Part shown: piece by piece, positions 16,653-24,730 of the stretch | How positions within the stretch are numbered: the first letter of the stretch is position 1 | Layout of the letters: each line of letters starts with the position of its first letter | Source of the DNA: Elusimicrobia bacterium GWA2_56_46 | Lineage (GTDB): Bacteria > Elusimicrobiota > Elusimicrobia > Elusimicrobiales > UBA9959 | Reading direction: 5' to 3' | DNA length: 64,000 nucleotides | NCBI GenBank assembly: GCA_001799575.1 | Contig: MGTT01000016.1 | Span: 124,001 to 188,000, forward strand | Position numbers and translations under genes: made by a program | The notes under the pieces: model-generated | Databases searched by the model: none | What the model was told of the DNA's origin: nothing | Seen by the model: only the letters and a program-made list of their open reading frames with translations

Positions 16653-17867
16653 ATGGAAACCAATCAGACCGAAAACGCGGAAAGCGCCAGATTAATAGAG
16701 CTGGCCGAACACTACGGGGCCAATAACTACCATCCCCTGCCTATGGTCATAGCGCAGGCCAAAGGCGTCTGGGTAAAGAGCCCGGAGGGTAAAAGATATA
16801 TGGATATGCTCAGCGGGTATTCGGCGCTGAACCACGGCCACAGGCATTCCAGGATCATAAAATCCCTTGTGGAACAGGCGAAGAAAGTCACGCTCACTTC
16901 GCGCGCTTTTAATAACGACCAGATAGGGCCGTTTTTCAAAGAGATCTGCGAATTCACCGGTTACGACATGGCGCTTCCCATGAATACCGGCGCCGAAGCG
17001 GTGGAGACCGCTCTCAAGGCGGTCAGGAAATGGGGTTACAAGGTGAAGGGCGTGGCGGAAGGCCAGGCCGAGATAATCGTCTGCTCCAACAATTTTCACG
17101 GCAGGACGATCTCGATCGTTTCTTTCTCGACCGAAGCGCAGTATAAGGACGGCTTCGGCCCCTTTACTCCGGGTTTTAAGATCGTCGCCTACGGAAACAT
17201 CGACGCGCTCAAGGCCGCCGTGAACCCTAACACCGTGGCTTTCATGGTGGAACCCATACAGGGCGAGGCCGGTATCATGGTGCCGCCGGCCGGCTACCTG
17301 AAAGCCGCTTACGACTTCTGCAAGGCTAATAAAGTTCTTTTCGTGGCCGACGAGATCCAGACCGGCTTTGGCCGGACCGGCAGGAGATTCTGCTGCGATC
17401 ACGATAATATAAAGCCCGACATGCTCATTCTGGGCAAGGCCCTTGGCGGCGGCGTTATGCCGATCTCCGCGGTCGTGGCCTCGAAAGACGTGCTGGGAGT
17501 GTTCAGTCCCGGCGATCACGGCAGCACGTTCGGCGGCAACCCGCTCGCCTGCGCCGTGGCACGCACCGCCATCAAAGTGATCGTGGAAGAAAAACTGGCG
17601 GAGCAGTCCCTGGAGATGGGGAATTATTTCATGGAACAGCTGCGCACCATAAAGGGCAAACATATCAAGGAAGTCCGCGGCAAAGGCCTGCTGATCGGAG
17701 TGGAACTGGATACCGCCGCCCGCCCCTATTGCGAGCAGTTGATGAATCTCGGCATTCTGGCCAAGGAAACGCACGACCATGTCATCCGTTTTGCCCCGCC
17801 GCTCGTTATCACCAAAAAAGAGATAGACTGGGCTTTCAGGCGGATAAAGAAAGTCCTCCGCAAGTAG
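16653..17867 (+). CDS. rocD: Ornithine--oxo-acid aminotransferase
   Basis: This PLP enzyme moves the delta-amino group of ornithine to 2-oxoglutarate, giving glutamate semialdehyde that leads to proline or glutamate. It has 404 residues, the normal length. Family blocks include [21 protein letters not shown]-like near residue 50, [52 protein letters not shown] and [14 protein letters not shown]. The Schiff-base lysine is Lys262 in [14 protein letters not shown]. The long match to ornithine aminotransferases, including Tyr and Asn near the N-terminus ([11 protein letters not shown]), favours this over acetylornithine aminotransferase. AGGAGG lies just before the start, and the murB gene follows 9 bp after the stop. 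Confidence 0.92.
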   Translation: METNQTENAESARLIELAEHYGANNYHPLPMVIAQAKGVWVKSPEGKRYMDMLSGYSALNHGHRHSRIIKSLVEQAKKVTLTSRAFNNDQIGPFFKEICEFTGYDMALPMNTGAEAVETALKAVRKWGYKVKGVAEGQAEIIVCSNNFHGRTISIVSFSTEAQYKDGFGPFTPGFKIVAYGNIDALKAAVNPNTVAFMVEPIQGEAGIMVPPAGYLKAAYDFCKANKVLFVADEIQTGFGRTGRRFCCDHDNIKPDMLILGKALGGGVMPISAVVASKDVLGVFSPGDHGSTFGGNPLACAVARTAIKVIVEEKLAEQSLEMGNYFMEQLRTIKGKHIKEVRGKGLLIGVELDTAARPYCEQLMNLGILAKETHDHVIRFAPPLVITKKEIDWAFRRIKKVLRK

Positions 17868-17876
17868 CGCGCGGAA

Positions 17877-18785
17877 ATGCGTGAAAAATACGGGATCATA
17901 AAAGAAAAGTTCGGCGCGGACTGTTTGTTCTCCGCGCCGGCTTCAGGTTTTACCACTTACCGGGCGGGCGGTCCCGTGGACGCGCTGGTAAAACCCTCTT
18001 CCCGCGAAACGCTGGCCTGGCTCAGCGCTTTTTGTCTGGAAAATGATATCCCGTTTCTGGTTTTAGGGGCCGGTTCCAACATCCTCGTCAGTGACAAGGG
18101 TTTTAAAGGCGTGGTTGCGCTTACCCTGAAACTGGATAAAATAGAACTCTCGGGCGGCACGCTTACGGTAGAAGCCGGGGCATTGTGGGACAACGCGGCC
18201 GGAATTTCGGCGGAGGCGGGGCTGTCTGGTCTGGAAAAGACCTCGGGCATTCCGGGAACGGCGGGGGGAGCCGTATTCATGAACGCCGGAGCTTTCGGCC
18301 AGGAGACTTTCGACTGTCTGGAAAGTTTCGAGGCGATGAACCGGGCGGGCGCGGTGAAGATTTTTAAAAAGAGCGATGTTAAATACGGTTATCGTAAAGT
18401 GGAGGGGCTTGAGGGGCTGACGATCCTGAGCGCCATGTTCAGGCTTAAGGCGGGGGACAAAAAAACGCTGGCGGCGGAACGACGCGGTGTGCTGGCCCGG
18501 CGCGCCGAAAAACAGCCGCTGGATTTCCCATCGGCGGGCAGCGTATTCAAGCGGCCGCCGGGGGATTATGCCTCGCGCCTCATCGACGCGGCGGGGCTTA
18601 AAGGTTTAAGGATAGGGGATGCTCAGGTGTCGGAGAAACACGCCGGCTTTATCATCAACCGCGGCAAAGCCTCGGCCTCCGATATCTATGCTCTAATTGA
18701 AAAGATACGTTACGAAGTGAAAACCAGATCCGGTGTGGAATTAGAGCTGGAACAAATACTGCTGGGCGAATTTAACCGGACGTAA
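17877..18785 (+). CDS. murB: UDP-N-acetylenolpyruvoylglucosamine reductase
   Basis: MurB uses FAD and NADPH to reduce UDP-GlcNAc-enolpyruvate to UDP-MurNAc, the second committed step of peptidoglycan synthesis in the cytoplasm. The protein has 302 residues, matching the shorter type. Motifs are FTTYRAGGPVDALVKP near residue 22, FLVLGAGSNILVSDKGFKGVV for FAD binding, GIPGTAGGAVFMNAGAFGQE, VKYGYRKV and FPSAGSVFKRP, where the Ser is the proton donor. The C-terminal VELELEQILLGEF carries the late Glu of the active site. It follows rocD by 9 bp, an unusual partner for a cell-wall gene. A hairpin follows the stop codon. Confidence 0.95.
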   Translation: MREKYGIIKEKFGADCLFSAPASGFTTYRAGGPVDALVKPSSRETLAWLSAFCLENDIPFLVLGAGSNILVSDKGFKGVVALTLKLDKIELSGGTLTVEAGALWDNAAGISAEAGLSGLEKTSGIPGTAGGAVFMNAGAFGQETFDCLESFEAMNRAGAVKIFKKSDVKYGYRKVEGLEGLTILSAMFRLKAGDKKTLAAERRGVLARRAEKQPLDFPSAGSVFKRPPGDYASRLIDAAGLKGLRIGDAQVSEKHAGFIINRGKASASDIYALIEKIRYEVKTRSGVELELEQILLGEFNRT

Positions 18786-18796
18786 ATTATTAACAA

Positions 18797-18832
18797 ACGA
18801 CCCCGGCCGGCCGTGCGGCGGCGCGGGGTCGT
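18797..18832. terminator. GC-rich hairpin between convergent murB and hypothetical gene
   Basis: ACGACCCCG (18797-18805) pairs with CGGGGTCGT (18824-18832), with a further CCG/CGG pairing inside. There is no long T-run, so it may be a weak bidirectional terminator. Confidence 0.55.
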
Positions 18833-18846
18833 AAACCCAGCCGGTT

Positions 18847-19317
18847 TTATCTTTTATCGCACTTGAAGATATTCCTGTATGCCGACACGGAACTGACGGT
18901 GAAAGCGGGGTCTTCGCTTTCGATCACATAATTGTCCTGATCTATAAACTCCGAAAGATGGAAGACATCGTTCCCGCCGGCCTGCGCGTCCCTTAGCGTT
19001 ATCGCCCTTGGGAAATTGAGGTTTTCCGTAGATGTTGTAAAGATCCTGGAGTCCCATAGCTGGCCGTGATTCGTCCAGCCCTTGTAGGCATATTTTTCAA
19101 TTTCTCCAGTGGCCTTGTTCAGGACGAACAACGCCTTTACATAGCCAGTTTCCTCAAGTTCGAAACTGTATCCGAAGTTGGTCTTATTGTGCGTGCAGAA
19201 AGCCAGCCCCTGAACCGTAATAAACTTGCCTTGATTCTTCGCCAAATATTCCGTGGGCTGCTGCGCATAGGCCGAACCGCATAACATTAGTGTCAGAGAA
19301 AGAAGAACATATTTCAT
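18847..19317 (-). CDS. Small secreted hypothetical protein
   Basis: This 156-residue protein has a clear signal peptide, MKYVLLSLTLMLCGSAYA, before QQPTEYLAKNQG. The mature part is small and mixed, with three cysteines (AFCTHNKT, FKCDKR and one in the signal) and no repeats. I do not recognise a family. AAGGAG lies 8-9 nt upstream of the ATG. It is transcribed alone, downstream of metG with 169 bp between, and converges on murB. The codon use is slightly more AT-rich than its neighbours, which could mean a recent arrival, but the gene is too short to judge. Confidence 0.7.
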   Translation of the reverse strand: MKYVLLSLTLMLCGSAYAQQPTEYLAKNQGKFITVQGLAFCTHNKTNFGYSFELEETGYVKALFVLNKATGEIEKYAYKGWTNHGQLWDSRIFTTSTENLNFPRAITLRDAQAGGNDVFHLSEFIDQDNYVIESEDPAFTVSSVSAYRNIFKCDKR

Positions 19318-19486
19318 TTACATAACTCCTTTATTCGTTTAAGTTCGCCGCAGACTAACCGCCTAGCGACGTATAAAGTCCTCATGCATAGTATTCCATA
19401 AACCATGCAGTTCCACAACGGCCTTTGGTCCCTGCCCGTGCCAGGCATTGGACCCAGATCCGCATAGGTATTATTGTTCTGACAGG

Positions 19487-21163
19487 TTATCCGGTTTTTT
19501 TCAGCTTTTCTATTTCAAGTTTTATCTGGTCGTCCGGGATCTTGGTGAAAAGAAGCGTGTCATCGGTTCCAAGCGTTTTGTTGTTCAGATCGCCGGTATA
19601 AGGCTTGAATTCCGGGGCTTTACCATCTGTGTTCATCCCCGCTTTGGTCAGGATCTTCAGGGCCGTGTCGGGGATCACCGGGTACAGAATTATCGCCGCA
19701 TTTATTATCGCGCGCGAGGCCACGTTCAGAACGGTTCCGCAGCGGGCCAGGTCGGTCTTCCTGAGCGTCCAGGGGGCCGTGTCGTTGACATATTTGTTGG
19801 CGGCATGGGCCAGCGCCATGGCCTGCGTAAGCGCGGCCCGCACGCGGTAGGAATAATAAGACTTGCTTGCCTCTTCGAACACCGGCGTGAAACTGTCCAG
19901 CAGCGCCTTGTCCTCCGGCTTCAGTTCGGAAGAAGCCGCCGGTATCTTTCCGTCAAAATTCTTCCTGATGAACGAGAAGCACCTGTTGACCAGGTTGCCC
20001 AGGCTGTCGGCCAGCTCGTTGTTACGGGCCTGGAAATCTTCCCACGCGAACTGCGAGTCCGAAGTTTCGGGCCCGTTGGACGCTATGGCGTAGCGCAGCG
20101 CGTCCACGCCGTATTTCGAAAAGAAGTCCGCCGTGTCGATATACCAGCCGTCCGACTTGGAAAATTGCCGGCCTTCGAGGTTGTAAAACTCGTTGCCCGG
20201 CACATTGTCCGGTATGATATACGGTTTGTCCTGTCCCATCAGCATGGCGGGCCAGATGATGGTGTGGAAGATGATATTGTCTTTGCCTATGAAGTGGATC
20301 AGCTTGGTTTCTTTATCGAACCACCAGTCTTTCCAGGCTTCCGGCTTGCCGCTCAGCCGGGCCCATTCCATGGTGGACGAGACGTAGCCTATGGGCGCGT
20401 CAAACCAGACATAAAGGACTTTGCCTTTGGCTTCCTCCAGCGGCACTGGGACGCCCCAGGCGAGGTCGCGGGTTATGGCGCGTTCCACCAGGCCTTCTTC
20501 GATAAGGGAGAGGGCCTTGTTCTTTACGTTGGGTTTCCAGTCCTTTTTGTTCTCCAGCCACTCTTTCAGTCTGGGCGCGAAAGCTTTCAGGTCCATGAAG
20601 TACTGGGTGGCCCGGCGGATCTCGGGTTTCCTGCCGCAGACCTTGCAGGCGGGGGAAATTATTTTGGACGGATCCAGCCATTCGCCGCACTTGGTGCATT
20701 CGTCGCCGCGCACGTCGGGGGCGCCGCATTTTGGGCAGGCGCCGGAGACGTAGCGGTCCGCCAGGAAGCGGTTGCAGGCGGAGCAGTAGAACTGGTCTTC
20801 CACGGCGGGCTTTATGAGGCCTTTTTTGTGGAGGGCGAGGAAGAATTCCTGCGAGAGTGCGTAATGTTCGGGGATGGTGGTTCTGGAAAAGTGGTCGAAG
20901 CGGATATTAAGCTTGTCGAAAAATTCCTTTATGATGTTGTGGTAGCGGTCCACGTACTGTTTGTAGGGTATGCCTTCTTTTTCGGCGTTGATGGTTATGG
21001 CTACGCCGTGCTCGTCGGTGCCGCAGATGTAGAGGACGTTTTCGCCTTTCTGGCGGAGGAAACGGTTGAAGATGTCGGCCGGGAGGTAGGCGCCGGCTAT
21101 GTGGCCGAAGTGGATGGGGCCGTTGGCATAGGGCAGGGCGCTGGTGATGAGATATTTGGACAT
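19487..21163 (-). CDS. metG: Methionine--tRNA ligase
   Basis: This enzyme charges tRNA-Met. It has 558 residues, so it lacks the C-terminal tRNA-binding (EMAP-like) domain found in longer forms. The class I HIGH motif is PYANGPIHFGHIAGAYLPADI at residues 11-31. Zinc knuckle cysteines are clear in CNRFLADRYVSGACPKCGAPDVRGDECTKCG and PACKVCG. The KMSKS loop reads RQFSKSDGWY, which keeps the second Lys but changes the first to Gln. The anticodon-binding helices follow (LADSLGNLVNRCFSFI). AAGGA precedes the start, and a TATAAT box lies about 35 nt upstream. It is monocistronic. Confidence 0.95.
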   Translation of the reverse strand: MSKYLITSALPYANGPIHFGHIAGAYLPADIFNRFLRQKGENVLYICGTDEHGVAITINAEKEGIPYKQYVDRYHNIIKEFFDKLNIRFDHFSRTTIPEHYALSQEFFLALHKKGLIKPAVEDQFYCSACNRFLADRYVSGACPKCGAPDVRGDECTKCGEWLDPSKIISPACKVCGRKPEIRRATQYFMDLKAFAPRLKEWLENKKDWKPNVKNKALSLIEEGLVERAITRDLAWGVPVPLEEAKGKVLYVWFDAPIGYVSSTMEWARLSGKPEAWKDWWFDKETKLIHFIGKDNIIFHTIIWPAMLMGQDKPYIIPDNVPGNEFYNLEGRQFSKSDGWYIDTADFFSKYGVDALRYAIASNGPETSDSQFAWEDFQARNNELADSLGNLVNRCFSFIRKNFDGKIPAASSELKPEDKALLDSFTPVFEEASKSYYSYRVRAALTQAMALAHAANKYVNDTAPWTLRKTDLARCGTVLNVASRAIINAAIILYPVIPDTALKILTKAGMNTDGKAPEFKPYTGDLNNKTLGTDDTLLFTKIPDDQIKLEIEKLKKTG

Positions 21164-21196
21164 GGCGGTTTCCTTATTCAGAGGTCAAGATATCCA

Positions 21197-21202
21197 ATTA
21201 TA
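21197..21202 (-). promoter_or_regulatory. -10 box for metG
   Basis: TATAAT on the minus strand lies 33 nt before the metG start codon. No convincing -35 is visible at 16-18 nt. The short leader carries TAAGGA as ribosome-binding site. Confidence 0.45.
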
Positions 21203-21258
21203 TCATTTTCACTAAAACCCCCCGGGAAAGTAACGCAGAGCGGAAAGTTGTCAGGGTT

Positions 21259-21693
21259 TCAGAATCGGCGAAAGATTATGGGTTGGTTTTTTTGGCCCAG
21301 TGTGAGGAGTTTGAAGAGGATCCAGAGGAGGATGCCGCCCAGGAGGAGCAGGGGGATGCCTATTATCGCGCCTACGATGGTGGAGGTAAGGATTAGGCCC
21401 AGGACTATGAGGCCGAAACTGGCAAGCAGTATGGCGGTGATAAAGAGGAACTTTACTTTCAGGAATAAACCGTAAAAGGGAATATTAGCGGTGTCAGGGT
21501 TTACGCCGGAAGCGGAGCCACCGGTCGTTTGGCTGGCAGGGCCGGAGGCGCCGTGGGCTTCAGGTCTTCCAGGGCGGTTCCCGCGGCGGCGGCCGGTTTC
21601 AGCGCCTGAATTTCCCGGCGCGCCCGGGCCGGAAACTATTTCCGCTTCCACGCAATCGTCGTTGGCAGGTTTTTTAAAAACGTCCAGTCCCAT
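21259..21693 (-). CDS. Small membrane protein with disordered N-terminus
   Basis: This 144-residue protein has a Gly/Ser/Arg-rich, probably disordered first half (GAETGRRRGNRPGRPEAHGASG). Two adjacent hydrophobic segments follow (LFLKVKFLFITAILLASFGLIVLGLIL and TSTIVGAIIGIPLLLLGGILLWILF), and the tail is basic. No family is recognised. It is divergent from the M6 protease gene, and a TATAAT lies 9 nt from its ATG without a Shine-Dalgarno, so it may be translated from a leaderless mRNA. Function is unknown; a membrane location is well supported by the hydrophobicity. Confidence 0.65.
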   Translation of the reverse strand: MGLDVFKKPANDDCVEAEIVSGPGAPGNSGAETGRRRGNRPGRPEAHGASGPASQTTGGSASGVNPDTANIPFYGLFLKVKFLFITAILLASFGLIVLGLILTSTIVGAIIGIPLLLLGGILLWILFKLLTLGQKNQPIIFRRF

Positions 21694-21740
21694 ACAAGGC
21701 TAATTATACCAAGAAGCGGAGATAACAGGGCTCAATAATC

Positions 21741-21746
21741 TATAAT
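21741..21746 (+). promoter_or_regulatory. -10 box 6 nt before the M6 protease start codon
   Basis: TATAAT is followed by ATAACG and then ATG at 21753, and no Shine-Dalgarno exists. Transcription would begin at the start codon. The minus-strand neighbour has its own TATAAT at 21703-21708, so the pair is divergent. Confidence 0.55.
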
Positions 21747-21752
21747 ATAACG

Positions 21753-23666
21753 ATGAAAAAACGTTTCCGCGCCGCGTTTCCTCTCGCTATTCCGCGCCGG
21801 CGCGCCATCTTTACCCTGATTTTTTTATTTTCTCCCGTCGTTGCCCGGAGTATGCCGGCCAATCCGGTCCCGGTCGAGGTTTCCCAGCCCGACGGGACTA
21901 GGATCAGGGTCTCTCTCAAGGGCGATGAGTTTTATAAGTGGCATGAAGACGAAAAAGGCTATACCATCCTCAAGGATACCGTTACCAGCGAATGGACTTA
22001 CGCCGAAAAGGACGCGCGGGGGGTTCTTACGTCCGGGAAATATATAGTCGGCGCTTACGATCCCGCAAAACTCGGCTTGCCCAAAAGATTGATAGACGAC
22101 GGAAAGGCCGTCCGGGCAAGGACGGCCCGCGCCAAGCGGGATGTCTACCCGTCTTTTTCCGTTTCCGGAAGCCGGGCCCCCGGCGCCCCGGCCAGGACTC
22201 CTATCTTGAACGGCACAATGAAAAATCTGGTGATACTTGCCAGATTCTCCGACCTGGCCCCCACGCATACTTCGGCTGAATTCAGCGATCTTTTCAATAC
22301 GGCCGGTTATATTACCGACGGCGCAGTCGGTTCGGTGCGGGATTATTACCAGGAGGTTTCGTACGGCAAACTTACCGTTCAATCCACGGTAACCGCCTGG
22401 GTCACTCTTCCCGGCAGCGCCGCCGATTACGGCGCGAACACAGGCCCGGACGGTTCCGATGCCGATCCCCGCAAAATGGTCACAGATGCCATAGATCTGC
22501 TGGATCCGGTTTTTGACTTTTCCACGCTTGATAACAATGGCGATGGCTGGGTGGACGGCCTGGACATTATTCACTCCGGTTACGGCGAAGAATCCACCGA
22601 TAATCCTACGGACATCTGGTCCCATTATTGGGGGCTTGACGATCCGATCACCAGGGACGGAGTGAAAATACAGATGTACCATACGGAGCCGGAACTCAGA
22701 AGCGGCGGGGGTATTACGCGCATAGGCGTTATCTGCCATGAAACAGGCCATTTCCTGGGCCTGCCCGATCTTTACGACACTACGGGCGCCAGCGCCGGGG
22801 CCGGCTCGTTCTGCCTGATGGCCCTGGGAAGCTGGAACGGCGGAGGCGTCCCGCCCGACGGCCGTTCTCCCGCCCATCCGAGCGCGTGGTGCAAGAAAAC
22901 TCTTGGCTGGGCTTCGGCAACGCAGCCATTGACGAGCGGAGCATATTCTCTGCCCAGGATCGAAGATAACAGCCCCGCCCTGTATCTTTTAAGGTCTCCC
23001 GCTTTTCCGTCCACGGAATATTTTTTGGCCGAAAACCGGCAGGGGCACGGTTTCGATTCGGCTCTGCCAGGACCTGATATGGGGATGCTGATCTGGCACG
23101 TGGATGAGAGCGTGGCCAATAACGACAACCCCGCTCATTACCTTGTGGATCTGGAAGAGGCCGATAGCGTGCAGCATCTGGAACTGAGCTATTCCGCGCT
23201 CAGTTCCAACCTGGATTACTTCCGTTCGGATAATAAGAGCAGCTTCGGAGACGCCACCGTGCCCGGCAGTATAAGTTATTACGGCTACGGCCTCGGGATC
23301 TTAATGAGCGGCATCTCGGCCAGCGCCGATCCAATGACTTTCAATTTATCGGGGGTGGAAGCTTCGCTGGCGAGCCTGAACAGCATGGACAGGCTTAAGG
23401 CTTATCCGAATCCCTGCTATTTCAACAGATCCGACCTCACCATCGGGGGTATGCCCGCGGATCCGGATCCGAAGATCTATATTTATAACACCGCGGGTGA
23501 GCTTGTCCGGACGCTTCAGCGCGGCGACGGCATAAACTCTTTTAACACCGCGGTGTGGAACGGCAGGGACAGGAACGGGGCCAAGGCGGCCAGCGGGCTT
23601 TATATCTATCTGGCGAAGACCGCCAATTCCGGCAAAGCGACGGGGAAGTTCTATATTTTCTGGTAA
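21753..23666 (+). CDS. Secreted M6-family metalloprotease with C-terminal sorting-like domain
   Basis: This 637-residue exported zinc protease has an N-terminal signal or anchor (about residues 20-33) and a propeptide-like region. The M6 catalytic domain contains LVILARFSDLAP, YYQEVSYGKLTV, DNNGDGWVDGLDIIHSGYGEE and the zinc site GVICHETGHFLGLPDLYD (HExxH at 329-333, with Asp 339). LMALGSWNGGG is the Met-turn-like segment. The last 85 residues form a FlgD-like Ig domain (LKAYPNPCYF, KIYIYNTAGELVRTLQ, WNGRDRNGAKAASGLYIYLAKT), which resembles T9SS type A sorting domains. The gene downstream, 3 bp away, is PorV-like. Extracellular peptide digestion is likely. Confidence 0.9.
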   Translation: MKKRFRAAFPLAIPRRRAIFTLIFLFSPVVARSMPANPVPVEVSQPDGTRIRVSLKGDEFYKWHEDEKGYTILKDTVTSEWTYAEKDARGVLTSGKYIVGAYDPAKLGLPKRLIDDGKAVRARTARAKRDVYPSFSVSGSRAPGAPARTPILNGTMKNLVILARFSDLAPTHTSAEFSDLFNTAGYITDGAVGSVRDYYQEVSYGKLTVQSTVTAWVTLPGSAADYGANTGPDGSDADPRKMVTDAIDLLDPVFDFSTLDNNGDGWVDGLDIIHSGYGEESTDNPTDIWSHYWGLDDPITRDGVKIQMYHTEPELRSGGGITRIGVICHETGHFLGLPDLYDTTGASAGAGSFCLMALGSWNGGGVPPDGRSPAHPSAWCKKTLGWASATQPLTSGAYSLPRIEDNSPALYLLRSPAFPSTEYFLAENRQGHGFDSALPGPDMGMLIWHVDESVANNDNPAHYLVDLEEADSVQHLELSYSALSSNLDYFRSDNKSSFGDATVPGSISYYGYGLGILMSGISASADPMTFNLSGVEASLASLNSMDRLKAYPNPCYFNRSDLTIGGMPADPDPKIYIYNTAGELVRTLQRGDGINSFNTAVWNGRDRNGAKAASGLYIYLAKTANSGKATGKFYIFW

Positions 23667-23669
23667 GGT

Positions 23670-24719
23670 ATGAGGAATAAAATAATATTTTTGATCACGG
23701 TCAGCCTTGCGGTTCCGGCGCTCCACGCCGGGGCCGGATCCGACGGCGCCGCTTTCCTCAAAATTGACGCGGGGGGCAGGGCTGCCGCCATGGGAGGGGC
23801 TTTCACCGCCGTGGCCGACGACGCGTCGTCCGTTTTTTATAATCCCGCGGGGCCGGCCCTGCTGCGCAGGAAAGAACTGCTGCTTGCCCATAACGAATGG
23901 CTGGAGGGGCTCAGGAACGAGCACGCCGCGTACGTTCAGCCGGTGTCGCCCAGGCTCACGCTTTTTGCCGGGTTCACCGCGCTTCTGGCTCCGTCGCTGG
24001 CCGGGTATGACAGCGCTGGCGCGGAGACGGGGAAATTCAGCGCCATGGACGGCGCGGCCGGCGCCGGTTTCGCGTGGGCGCTGAAAGATGGAGATTCTTT
24101 TTTTGGCCTTTTCCTCAAGACCGTTTATCAGCAGGCGGACACGCGAAAGGCCTCGGCTTACGCGGGCGATCTGGGTTTCATAAAGAATTACGGTGAAACT
24201 CTGCGCCTGGGCGCGGCCGCGCAGAACCTCGGCACGCCGATAAAACTTTATCAGGAAAGTTTCGACCTGCCCCGCACTTACCGGGGCGGAGGGGCGTACC
24301 GCGTAAATAAGCGGCTCTGGGTTTCGGCCGAAGCGGTGAAAGCGGGCGCGTCCGAAGCGATGTTCGCGGCCGGGGCCGAGGGCAATCTTGAAGGCGCGTT
24401 TTACGCGCGCTTAGGTTATAAAACCGGCCGCGCCAGATACGGCGGACCGGGGTTTTCTGGAGGCGTGGGGATCAGGGACGGGAATACGGGAGTGGATTAC
24501 GCTTTTACGCCGTTCGGAGATCTGGGCAGCACGCACCGTCTGACACTTTCGTTTAAATTTGGAGAAGAGCGCGGGGAATTTACCCCGGCGGCTCCCGCGA
24601 GGCGCGTCCGCCGCGCCGTCAAACATTTACCCCGTGTGAAAACGCCCAAACCCAGACCGGCGGCGGTAACCCCGCCCCCCGCCGAAACGGAAGACAAACC
24701 GATCAATTTTCTATGGTGA
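23670..24719 (+). CDS. PorV/PorQ-like (UPF0164) outer-membrane protein, copy 1
   Basis: This 349-residue protein has signal peptide MRNKIIFLITVSLAVPALHA. The family hallmark follows: AFLKIDAGGRAAAMGGAFTAVADDASSVFYNPAGPALL, as in PorV, PorQ and UPF0164 proteins of the FadL-like 14-strand barrel group. In Bacteroidota PorV shuttles type IX cargo to the cell surface. It ends with a Pro/Arg-rich tail of about 45 residues after the last barrel strand (VRRAVKHLPRVKTPKPRPAAVTPPP), which is unusual. It begins 3 bp after the M6 protease stop, so they are co-expressed. The role in cargo handling is inferred from context. Confidence 0.88.
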   Translation: MRNKIIFLITVSLAVPALHAGAGSDGAAFLKIDAGGRAAAMGGAFTAVADDASSVFYNPAGPALLRRKELLLAHNEWLEGLRNEHAAYVQPVSPRLTLFAGFTALLAPSLAGYDSAGAETGKFSAMDGAAGAGFAWALKDGDSFFGLFLKTVYQQADTRKASAYAGDLGFIKNYGETLRLGAAAQNLGTPIKLYQESFDLPRTYRGGGAYRVNKRLWVSAEAVKAGASEAMFAAGAEGNLEGAFYARLGYKTGRARYGGPGFSGGVGIRDGNTGVDYAFTPFGDLGSTHRLTLSFKFGEERGEFTPAAPARRVRRAVKHLPRVKTPKPRPAAVTPPPAETEDKPINFLW

Positions 24720-24730
24720 GGGGTTTTCCG

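Noticed and set aside
19448-21475. 675-codon plus-strand ORF opposite metG
   Set aside because: It is the antisense of a clear methionyl-tRNA synthetase. Its translation has no recognisable domain and is Gly/Val/Arg-rich, typical of high-GC shadow frames.
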